A DNA stretch of 64,000 nt from Apostichopus japonicus. Taxonomy: Eukaryota; Echinodermata; Holothuroidea; Aspidochirotida; Stichopodidae. Of the stretch, positions 1 through 12,300 are shown piece by piece. Position 1 is the first letter of the stretch, and each line of letters starts with the position of its first letter. The translations under genes and the position numbers were made by a program. The notes beneath the pieces were generated by a model that was given only the letters and a program-made list of their open reading frames with translations, did no database searches and was not told the DNA's origin. The stretch covers positions 11,995,303 to 12,059,302 of the forward strand of contig NC_092581.1 of the NCBI RefSeq assembly GCF_037975245.1, written 5' to 3'.

Positions 1-70
1 TGCCTGCTGCCATGTCCCAATTCTGTCGCGCATCAATTAATGATGTCGCAAGGCCGCCTATATTAACTAA

Positions 71-76
71 TTTATT
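71..76 (-). terminator. candidate poly(A) signal of WASF
   Basis: AATAAA on the minus strand, about 77 bases beyond the WASF stop. It would give a very short 3' UTR; the real site may lie outside the window. Confidence 0.35.
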
Positions 77-152
77 CAAAGCACGGCCCAGTGATATTTT
101 TCCTTCTCTGGAATTAGTTCCTCATCTTTGTCTGATTCTGATTAAACATCAA

Positions 153-313
153 TCAATTCCAATCCGTACTTGAATCCGAATCCGTATCTGACACCTCCGA
201 ATCGGACAGTTCCACAGCGATTCTTCGAGACAGGATGGCTTCGACTGAGTTGTCTGGCTTCTCGTGCTCTCGTGCTCTCTCCTTTGCCGTTTCAGTTTTC
301 TTTAGATTGATGC
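153..313 (-). CDS. WASF: WASF exon 5 (WH2 end, central and acidic tail)
   Basis: Last coding exon, 53 residues plus TGA at 155-153. It completes WH2 (GINLKKTETAKERA), then carries the central helix that contacts Arp2/3 (VEAILSRRIAVELSDSE, nearly identical to the vertebrate motif) and an acidic serine/aspartate tail with the key Trp next to last (DWN). Acceptor TTTATCAG above 313. Confidence 0.93.
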
Positions 314-3300
314 CTGATAAAAAAACAAAAATAAAATAAAAAACATGACAACTTAAAAGCATTGACTGCTAAAGTTGTCACTGGGTAGTTTTAATCAATT
401 ACTTAGAAACATCTTAAAACAAAAGAGAGACTCTGAGATGTCATCAACATTCTGGGCATCCATCTTCATAATGATCGACCTTACGAAGTGCCGAGCCAAA
501 AGAGTATTGGACCTAGAATAATTTTACAACAAATTCTATATTTACCTCTCGCGATGGCTTTCAGGAGTTCACTCCTCCCATCGACAACAGGAGGAGATTT
601 TGCAACAGGAGACACTGGTGGAGGCGAATTCTGACCGTTAGGCTGTGAAGACGTCTGTACTGATAGCGGAGGCTTAGAGACCATACCTGGTGGAGGGGGT
701 GGAGGAGGGGGAGGGGGTGGAATGCTGGCATCGTTTGGTCCTGGTGGTGGAGGGGGTGGTGGTGGTGGTGGAATTATATTCATGGCTGGGTCCAAAGGTG
801 GAGGTAAGGGGGCAGGTGCCGGCAATGGGTCGTTCGGCATCGGGGGAGGAGGAGGTACCGTGCTGTAGTCGTTCAACTGCCGGAGATAGTCGTCGTGAGT
901 CATGAACCTCTGTTCGTCGTTCGGGTCGTCCAAAACGGGAGGCGGGGTCTCATTGTAAGCTTGACTCTGGGGTGGCTGTGGGGCTGGTCTGCCCGGCTTG
1001 ATGATATCCCCGTTAGGGTAGCCTTGATGGTTGGTAGTGGGAGGCGCAGGAGGTAACGCATTGGGCCTCCCTTGGGGCTTGTCGTACTGGGAGCGTCTGA
1101 TGCTGTTGGACATGGGCCGCTCGTGGTTCGGTTGCTCCATGGTCTGCGGTGGTGGTTCCTGCGGTTGATGGTTCTGCGTGCTCCCTACACCAGCGGTCAC
1201 CTCGGGCTTCATCGGCCGTAACTCCACATCGGTGCCTAGATGTTCGAATTGCTGTTTACGGCTCTTTGGAGCTTTGATTTTTACACTGGTATTGTTCCTC
1301 ATGTTGTTCTGTTTCTAAAGACCATAAAATGTAGACAAAAAAGAATGAAAACAGATGTGAATTCAACATCAAGTTTTTCACACTTCGATGCACTTTCAAA
1401 CACTTTCTAAAATAAAACATTTCCCTCACCATTATAATCTAACCGCTGACCATTCTGGATCTGACCCAAATAACCTGCAAACAAATGCGCATATTCTATC
1501 GAAAGTGGTCGCAAAGTTTGTATCACAAAAGGCGAGATAAACACTCGACAGAAGCATGCTGCATTGATTGGAACACTGAAACCCACTCTAATCATGCCAC
1601 ACTGACCATCGGTCAGCTTAAAGGGGATGGAGGAGGTGGGGTACCTGGCTGGGGTGGAGCTAAGGAAAGACTTCTACCAGCTGGTTGATTTCATCCAAAT
1701 AAGCAAAAACCTCTGCAGTATATATTTTGATTTGTCCTTTATTATCACAAACCAGCTATCACTTTGGGTTCCTACAACTTCATTGGCTGTCGACACTTGA
1801 CACCGTCGTGAATATTACTGCCATCGTTTAAAAATGCACCAACCAGATCCCTGACATTACACTATGGATCTGTAAAATTGAATTAAAAAAAAATCGCTTC
1901 TATCTAGATTTCTTTGAGAATATGGAAGTGTCGATAGGTTTTTTGTTTGTTTTTTTTCATATTCCTCTTTAGGTACGACTATTGCAATAAAAATTAACAT
2001 AGTTAAGTTGAAAACTAAGGTAGATATTGTCAATTAACAATATTAAAAAAGAAGAGTTGAAAATGAGTGAAATATATTAGTGAGATTTCAAGATACCTCA
2101 ACAGAGTAACAGCAAGTGAGAAACATCTATTTCTTTTGAAACAATTCAAAATATAAAAAAAAAAGAAAAAAGAGTCAATCCTCTCTCAAGGAGGATTTAG
2201 TCAGACGGCGACAAGGCAGAAGAATTGGCAGTCGGGAGGTCAAACGAAAGGAGAGTTTAAAAATAAAATAAAAAATAAAAAAATAGAATACAACCATTCA
2301 TGTCAAACTTTGGTCAAATTTGGTAGAGGGAAAATAAAATGACAAGTAGGAAGATTGAAGGGAGACTAGGGAGTAGGGAAGGGGATGGAAGTAGGGAGTG
2401 GGGGGGCAGGGGGTGGCTGGGTGGGATGGAGTCCCTAATTGTCAAAGAGAAGAAATGATCAATACTATTTCAACAGCTCCACTGTAGTGCAATCAGGGAC
2501 CTGGTACAATCTAGCAACAACAAAAATTTATGTATCGATTCTTCCTGAATGCTTGCATTTTTGAAAATATCTGGCAGTGTACAACTAGGCACTATCCCAA
2601 ACTGAGGTTCATTTCCATGACCCCAACCGGTCGGTCCTCAATTCAAGTTGCGAGAGGTCAAGTGCAGGTTCTAGAAATTAGTCGGGCATTCAAACAACGG
2701 CTCTTTTTTTAACCAGAAAACTGAGCTTTCACTTAATTCGAATGTAGAACACAAGTACAATTAGGGCCTGGTAGAATTTCCAAACTAATTCATTCTACTT
2801 TCTCACCTTCTCAGTCCCCCTCCCCATTACCCCTTTCATGCCCGCCCTTTCATTCAATGCTTCCCTTTACCTGCCCACCTTCCCCTACCCTCCCCCCAGC
2901 AAAGTTTTGGTCCTTTTTAACAGCGAATATTTGTTAGAACAAATACTGAATATCCAGTGAAAGTCTCTAATTCTTCTTTTAGTTCAATAGTTATCTTATT
3001 GACAGCTAAAGGCCCCACAACAACTTCCCGGGGCAGCTTAAGGGACTGTTGCCTCGCAGCACGTTAACTGTTCTCTGTAATTCAATCCCCAACTAAACTG
3101 AGCAGTGAGTAACAATTGAAATAACAGGAAAGCATCTGTATCGAACGATGAACTACAACAATTTTAACGAAATCTAGAAGTGGAGTATTGTTGCACGGTT
3201 TCAATAACGAAACACGTAATTGTTGTCACCATTTGTCTTTCGTCTTTTGTTTGTTTGTGGGGTGCGTATGTGCGTCCTTTGCAACCAATTTGCAATAACT

Positions 3301-6300
3301 GATTTTAGTGCCACATCATATGTATTTCCCAATTTCATTTTCTACCATAGTGCCATAAAATGTACGTCCGCCGAACCTACAGTAAACAGCTACACAGATA
3401 GAAAAAAGGATTAGATTCGGTGCGTAAGAGACTGAGAGAAAAAGAAAAAAATCGAAGGGGAAAAATCAACCACAATTGACTGTGGAGATTCGGTGAACTA
3501 CTCACTCGGAGAACCGGTTCATCACGAAGCACATTCACACAGTAATCTAACACAGATCAGATCCGTTCAATTTCATGCATCTGTTAAAACACCTTATCAA
3601 ACATGCTATAACATGACCACATCAAAACAACCACTATTCATCACTTTTAACAGATAACAAGCGCCATTTACTTGCCTTGGTCAATTCTCCTATGGCAAAG
3701 CAGGATTCTTGAACGTTGTGTCCACCCCTTCTAACCCCCTCCCAATCCCCCCCCCCTTGCCTCTGACTAAAAACTTCCATTCCTTTTTTCATCCCCTTAG
3801 CTAGACAAAGAGTAGTTATCCACATTACTTTTATTTAACTTGGTACAGCCCAATAGTTAATTGCCCTTCAGGTCACCCTTCAGCAAACCCCACCTGAATG
3901 ATTTTCTTTTGAACGAAATGTGGGGGCAGGTGGGGGGGGGGAGCGAGGTTTAATTCTCATGACTGTATTTAGGTAACAATTTCTTTGCAGGTTCATTCAG
4001 TATTATAATTTCTCCTTCACTGCCTTTAAGAGTTTGTCTGTTGTCAGCCATCAATCCTCTCCCCCAATCATCCACTTCATTCTACCTGACACCCCCCCCC
4101 CACCCCCACACACCTCCCACATGTCCTTCAATAGCTTTTGACATGTGTTTAGACTTCCATTTAGGACTCTTTACAGCCAGTACATTTCTCTTTTCTAGTT
4201 TTCCATTCCCTTTACTATGGAACCTAGACATGATAATATGGATGTTCATTATTACTATTTACCTGACATGAATGTATACAGCAAACAGCAGAAATGTTTG
4301 GTTTGGTCAATTAGTCATAAACGACAAACAAAAGAAAGGGAAAGACAGGGACAGAAGCAGATTTATCAAGAGATCAATGTTGTCAGACAAGAGAATTCTG
4401 TTGTGTTGTTGCTGTTGTTGCAGAACGGCCATGTATTTGTTTCGAGGGAAGAGTTTGTGAATCACAAGAAGGATGAGCAACTACAACTTTAAAATCACAC
4501 AAAAAAGACGAAGATGAAAAGGAAGAAGGGGGAAAAAACAATATGGTTTGGGTAAGTCTAACGATATCGAGCAAGGGGAATCGGAAAGACGACACACACC
4601 ACATTCAATTCTACTTACCCTATCATCTATCTGCTACCAACGCAAAATTGTAAAAAACAAATAATAATAAGAAAACAAATAAAACAGTTGGACAAAAAAG
4701 TCTATCCTTTTAAAAAATAGAATAAAAAAAAAGAGGAAAAAAAAAAAAACTTTGTGGGGCAATGATGACTGTCCCATCATTTAAACTGACTAGAATCTCA
4801 GTATTGACCTGGCTTGTAGAAAGAAAAACTTTGCTAAACTGTATTAATAGTTCTCTGATGCAATCCACCTTTGTACAGTAAGTTTTATTTGGAAGAGACT
4901 AATACATTCTACCAAGGAAAGAGAATCCAACGCTTATAGCAACATCACGTTTTTGTTCTCGTTTTGGGAACATGACTGGGCACCGTGCCAAAAAGACAAG
5001 CTGCTGTGCGCAGATGTAAAGGAGGCCCTAGCAACAAGGCTGAATCATATATCAACCAAACGGAATCATCTCTGTGGACCAGCGGGACACCAAAGATTGT
5101 CCCATGCAGCCTGGCTGTAGTGATGCTGCAGCCCTCTCTGCATGCTACTGTACTTGTGACGACACTGTTGCTCTGAAATAGCATTATCTTGCAACAGAGA
5201 AATTTGTTTACTTCGACTTGATAAACCAACGAGGAAGTGAAAGTTGCATGTTTTGCAAAATCATAAAAGGTGTTACCTTACAGGGTGTAATTGTTGAGAT
5301 GAGTATGAGAACCATTCAGCAAGTAACCATGGCATCTGATACATCAAGACTACTTTAGACCAAAATGATGCTCAATTCATTCTAAATTTACATATTTAAA
5401 TCTCCTAAATTCAACGTGGAGACTCTTTTACAATCTCTTATCTCTGCTCAAGGTTATCATCGTTAACGAGTGCATTAAACAACTTCATATGCAACTGCAT
5501 TACAGTTGCATATGAAAATGATGAAAATAAAATTGAAACAACAACTTTGGTAATAATTATACTGCTTTGAACTCTCACAAATACTGGCACTAGATATTTG
5601 GCCAAAATAACAAAAATCGGGGGGCAGAGGGAGACGCAGTTTATTTTAGGCACAGGAGCATCGAGCAACCATGGTCTAAGTTTTAACGCACTTGTAAATT
5701 TCTACAATTTGTAGTTCACCAGATATTTAGAGCAACGTTATGAGTTTTCATTTTTGAAAAAGTAAATAGAGGAAAAAAAATCCATGAAAAATAAAAAAAT
5801 AAAAAAGTTTTGCAATTTTCCGATTTGCTCTTCAATGTAATTATGATAACACTAAATATGAAATTTGGCTTGGGTGTCCAAATGCTATTAGATTTCATAT
5901 CTAGACTCAGTATAATTCATCTAGGAGAGTGTACTTCGTTTGATAAAATTTTGTGAAATACTTGTAAATTGTAAATAATTGTAAAACCGGTAAAAATTGT
6001 TGAGCATTCTTCAAACTCAAAAATCTGATTTATATATCATCGACCCTTGCACAGATCATAATAATAAGTAAAAAAACAAACCTTTTTCCTTCTCTTCTGC
6101 TTAATGTCGTGGATGTTCTTCTGCATCTCCTTACACCAGAGCTCAAAGAAGTATTTCGGATCGGTGTAAAATTTTAAAGCTTCCTTCCCGTCCTCTCTGT
6201 GGATTTAAAGCAGCAAACGGAATACGGGGTTATGTTCGGCAATCATGTCGGTGTGTCATATATGGGAAATGAGAGATTGTGGCCATCCTACAATCTGTTC

Positions 6301-9300
6301 ATCCTATATCATAAAGCAGGGTGCTGTTTCTTGGTCAGAGCAACAGCTCCCAGTGGTAAATATTTGCTAATTAGTAATTATATACAATGACTTCATGTAT
6401 CATGCTTCAAAGCACTAGTACTGACGGCATGAACAGTTAGTTCCTATAACTGTTTCTATGATTCTAATGCTAATACCACTCTATACTGTCTTCCACACAT
6501 AATGCTTTAAAGCATTGGTATTGACAGTACGAACAGTTCCAAACTTTTATCTGATAGCAATTGAACCTTATTGGGATGAGTACTATAGGCTGTATTAAAA
6601 TATTGATTAATGCAATGCTGCCACCTATTTTCTCAGCTTTTAATATAAATTTCATAACTATTTGATTCTATAAACCAGAACATGACATATTATAAACATG
6701 ATACACAATACATTTTCATTTGAGAGCCAGTCTGCCTACCATTTCCTTACTTCTGAACAAATCTATAAAATATCTCCTTCCATTTGATAGTCAAACTATT
6801 TTCTGTTAATGACAGGTCAAAACATAATCAATAGGATTAATCTTGAGCTCCTACTCCCACGTTATCTTATGTTTTTTACCTTTCAAATTTTTTTTTTTTT
6901 CTTTTTTGCCCCACTTTTATGAAACTTGAAGGTCGCCTTATCAAGTTCTCCCTCGTGAATAAGCATTTAAAACAGAAAACCTGATAAATTTGGGCCCCCA
7001 AAAAATACTTGACCGTTTCAGAGGGCATCAAATTTTGTCAGGATTTTTTACTGGTTTGATTTAAAACCACAAATAAGGATGTAACAAAGGGATAATTAAC
7101 TTACTATGAAAGCCACTATTAAAAATCTGATTTTTGGTTTTTGTTTTCCTCAACATCAACATATTTCAATGCTCTTTCATAATTTGTTTGAAACTACAGA
7201 ACCTTAGCAACCAATTTAAGGAGCCTTGAGCTAGCTAACCCCTCTCAACCTGCAACCAAAAACAGCTAAGGAGGGGGGGGGGTGGCAAAAAGTCAACCAA
7301 AAACAATTAAAAGAAACAAAATAACAAGGGAGGATAAAATGAATTATAGGTCCATAATCAACAAAATATCATGCACTTTTTCATATGTATGATAAGTGCT
7401 GTCAAATTCTTTTCAAAAATTGCTATGAATCCAACTCACATCACGACCACCATCTCTACCCCCCCTCCCCTCCCTTCCCTCCCTCCATAACCATTATCCC
7501 CGGAAGCACATGGTGTTTTTCATAACAGTCCATCAACCTCCCTTTAATATTCCAGGATCCATCAATGAATGTGTGAGACATTTCACTAAATTTACCCCCT
7601 CCCCCCCTTCCCCCCTCCTTGCCTTAACCATTATCCCCGGAAGCACATGTTGTTTTTCATAACAGTCCATCAACCTCCATTTATATTCCAGGATACATCA
7701 ATGAATGTGTGAGACATTTCACCAAATTTACCCCCTCCCCCTTCCCCTCCCCCCTTCCCCCCTCCTTGCCTTAACCATTATACCCTGAAGCACATGGTGT
7801 TTTTCATAACAGTCCATCGACCTCCCTTTAAAATTCCAGGATCCATCAATGAATGTGTGAGACATTTCTCTTCCTACCTATACTGTGTGAGAAGACTGAG
7901 TGCTGGAGGCGGCTGGCAGAGATTGTAAGCCTCTTCTACTGCCGTGGGTTTCGTGGTGAGCGGTGTGGGCTCCATATCCATCAGACTACTGTAGGGCTTA
8001 AGCTCCATAAACTGCAGTAGTGATACTGTGGACGGAGGTAACTCAGAGGTTCACTTCGAGCCACCGTACAATATAGTAAACCACTTACCCGCCTCTCCAT
8101 TGACGTTGGGTATATTGCCCTTGCTCGGAGATTGCACTACTGTACCTGATTATATGATCATGTGCGTGAACGAAGGCGGGCGATTCGGTAGACTAGCCTG
8201 TCATTTCTCACCAATGAATGACAAAACTTAAATCAAACCACCCTGATGTGTGATAAGATAAATCGTATACCTGATGCAATGAAAGCCATGGTATGGAGTT
8301 GCAAGGTTGTTTAACGGACTTGAGGAACGAATGCAAGACATTGTTTGCTACCAATCTAGCAGAACATGTAACCAAATTTGTAAAGACTTGATTGAGTCAC
8401 AAAGTGGATTATCATATTCGGAACTGTTTCATGCGACCAAAGTTTCAACTTTACGACAGGACCATTCGTAGCGTATCAAACCTGGCAATTTGCTATTAAC
8501 CTGAATATTATCAGCCAAATATTAACAAGGTCACTCTGTTTTACTTAAATAGTGTGTGGGGGGAAAATAGAAAACCTGTACACACAATGGGAAAATGCAC
8601 AGACGGTATTTTGCGCTGTTTCTAGGACCATGCTTAAATTTGAAAACAATGACGGGGGAAATAGTTACATGGAAACAGGAAATATATCTAGGAAGCTCCC
8701 AGGATGTTACACAACTAGCTAAAGTCTCTTCCCCAGGTGAGGGAAGTACAGTACCTCCACACACATAACTTTTAAGGCTGTTGCTTTGGAAAAGAAGCTC
8801 TTGAATTGCTGCTTCTTCTTATACGCCGAGACCACATCCAACTATTTCATCCTAATTCTTTGAAAGTTCATACTAAAGAAGGTATGAATTGCGAGGTTTG
8901 ATAACACTTTGGTCACTGAGGAGGAATTCACTGAAAGTTTTTAGAGAAAAGCTGCAAGTTTTAAGGCATTTAAAGTCCGTCCACAGATCACTACAGTATT
9001 AAACCTGCAGTTTATGTGACACAAACATTTTAGGCAAATTGCCAAGAAATTTCTTTTCAGGAAATTCAGGAAAGCAGGGATCATGCATTTTTCTTTTCAT
9101 CTTAGAGGATGCACTATTTTTTCTTTTTGGCTTCGTCCAAGGGGGGGGGGGGGGAGGGTGTGAGGTACTGGATGAGTCATGTCATCTGACGGTAAAACAG
9201 ACATGTTTTGCATATATAGCTCCCCTTATCGTCCCTTAAACCAACCTTGCTGAATTCCACCAGCCACGGCGGCCATCTTTTTTGCAATGATTACCTGTAC

Positions 9301-12300
9301 TGAGTGAGTATGCTTAGCTTTGGCGGCTTGTCTATGAGCATGTATGTGTCCCTCATGGCCGAGGGCATTGTATGGGATGAAACGACCTCCTGGTCCAGGG
9401 CCAGGCTACTCTTGAATGCTTTGCGAAGTTGAATCTCTTGCAAAGACACTGCAGCAGGATGAGAGGAAGAGAAAGGAAGCAACCGGGAAGAATATGAATG
9501 ATGATTAAGTGAGAGAGAGGTAGAGAGAGAGGGAGATGGAATGCATGGAGTATGTGTCATGACGAAGGCATGAACAGACAAATATATACACATACACACA
9601 CACCCAAAAAATGTAGAATATGATATAAATAAAATTATTCTAAAGAAGAGAACCGAGGAAGATCTTTAAATATCAATATTGAAAGGGTCCGTCAAAAAAA
9701 ATAACCTTAAGGACCTTAAGGTTTGCGCATAAATCACCATGCTTTATTGAGTTCCAAAAAATTAATTCTATAATATGCTAGTATTGAGCACTTTCACTTT
9801 TGAAAGTATTCCTGCAGTTTGTTAGGAGAGCTGAGAAGAGGTAAATGTACTTTGAGATCAAATTACTATAGGCTTGAATCGGACATACAAGTTGTAAACT
9901 TATTATCCTTAAGCTGATTTTGACAACAGTGACAAATTTCAAAGTGGTTTAAAGTACAAGCATGGGCTATAACCTAGACAAAGACTATACAGTCCTGTTA
10001 ATGGTCCAACCATAGCCATTCACCGGGATATAACCTAGATAAAAGACTAGACAGTAAGATCTTCCACATGAATGGAATTGACCAGCATTCTGCACAAATT
10101 ACGGCTTATATTGAAGCATTTTTCTATTAACCTTTGACCCCTTGATGGGAATTGGATGACTAGCAGAACTACTTAACCTACTTTTTCTTTCAGTTTTAAC
10201 ATATGCGCTGACATTCTTTCCAGTTGGAGAGAGAGAGAGAGAGCAGACGATTTGAACAAACGCTGCCCTCAATGCCCTAGGGAATGTGTGAAGAATGTAG
10301 TCAATTGAGCAGATGAGCTACTCATCTATGAAAATCACAGACAGATGCAATAGTCTGAAGATGAACCAAACTGATAAATCTCAACAACACTGTCCAGGAG
10401 GAGTACTAAAAGCCAAAATTCCAGCAACACTCTGTTGTGGTTGGGAGCACATACTAACTAAATGGCTGCATGCTATAAGGTAGGCCAACAGACTGAAAAC
10501 ATCTCTGATGGACATGTAGACAATATTAAACATGCGCAAACACGCACAAATAAATATTACATACATACAGTACAGCACAAATAAATATTACATACAAACA
10601 GTACAAAGACTAAATCGTTGTATTACATGCAAGGGAGATATTATCTACCTGTAGCCAGATTTGGAAGCCATTGCGACCAGATTAAAACCAGTTTTATGGC
10701 TAGGGAAGAGTATTGTCTCAGAGACATTAAAAGCAGAAGGAAGAACTTGCCAAAAGCAAAGAGCTTTTTATTTTAATTCAAGTGTGGGAAGTTGGCGGCA
10801 TACCACCAATGTGTAAGTTCATTTATTGTGAAAATGTTATACTTTCATGCTGTTAGCAATTTAAGTCTTGTGAGGAACAGCTTTGTCTGATGGCGGAACA
10901 AAGTATATGTTATGTATATACATATATACTATATGTATATTATTGCAATTGCAGGGAGTTGGAAAATCCAGAACAGTGAAAACTTCCAGCTTCCACCGGG
11001 ATTCGAACCCGGGCTTCCCGCTTTATATGTGGACACCCTAACCACTAGGCTATGGACGCTGATTGTACGTCCAGCAGTTCGAAACCGGTAAGGAAGGTCG
11101 TAATTCTACTGAAGGCGTTTGTCACTTGTATCGAACAATACTAGTTCTGTTTTGGTGACATATTTGCCTTACTCTAGAGATCAAACATGATGCTAACCAA
11201 CTCGAAATCATTTGTGATTTCTTAAGCTGGATCTCCAAAGAGATAATTTGAACAGACTTTTGTTAATGAAATGAATATATATAATTGAAATTGTAGTGGG
11301 TTGGAAAATCCAGAACAGGGAAAAAAATTCCATCCTCCACCAGGATTCAAACCCGGCCTCCCGCTTTATATGTGGACACTAGGCTATCGATGCTGATTGT
11401 ATGTCCTGAGGTTTGAATATATATATTACAGTATATAGTATACCTACAGTATACTGTAATTTACAGTATAGGTATACTATTATTTGCTCTACATCTATGT
11501 ATTGAGCACTCTTGCAGCAGGAAGTGAACAATTGAATCTTTGTTATATACATATAAACATAAACGTATATACAGTAAACATGTTTATATCTATATGATGC
11601 AGATGTATAATTATTTTTTTTGGGGGGGGGGTGGATGCAAAAGTATTAGCACTATTAAAATACTTAAATGTTTGTATATATGGACACCATAATGATGATA
11701 CTTATTAGAAAATTCCTTGTTTAGCAGCATAATTCATTAAAGTTTAGTATATATCAGTTCAGTATATAATGACGGCTAAGATTTGCTGATGCCACTCTAC
11801 GTCAGGGTTGTCCAACCTTCTGCAGAAGAGGGCCACATGGAATGATTATGATAAAGGAGGGGGCCGCATAAACCCTACGCTCGATTTTTTGCCCGAAGCC
11901 CAAGGCAACAAAATGTGAGCTCTGCGCGCGGAGCGCACTGAATATTTTCCTTCCTGATAAACAGATGAATAAAGTCCAGCCGCCACCCCCCCCCCCCTTC
12001 CGCTGAGAGTGGCACACAAACTGACCTGTAAGCAGTTTTTTGGACCCTGCAGAAGGTTCGAATGATTGATTATATAGCTTCAAATTGTTATCAATAAATC
12101 TGCTCACTAAAATTTTGCACCGTAGAGCATCTCTGGCGGGCCGGACGCAACCATGCGGCGGGCCGGACTGTGGCCCGCGGGCCGTAGGTTGGACAACCCT
12201 ACTCTACGTACTGTAGACTGGTTGTTTCTTTAACAACTTCTCAGATACTGCTTTAATTACCCCCAAAACGTACTACTCCTTTGGGAATGAATACTTTAAT

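Noticed and set aside
690-905. Plus-strand open frame over the proline-rich exon
   Set aside because: It is the antisense of WASF exon 4; the GGT/GGA runs are complements of proline codons.
9295-9448. Exons 2a and 2b as two separate duplicated genes or a pseudo-exon
   Set aside because: They share phase, strand and position, and one copy each of exons 1, 3, 4 and 5 exists. Exon 2b has no stop and intact splice sites, so decay is unlikely.
10995-11070. Possible true tRNA gene on the minus strand
   Set aside because: Good A and B boxes, but the same head and long flanks recur at 11288 and 58265, which identifies a SINE.
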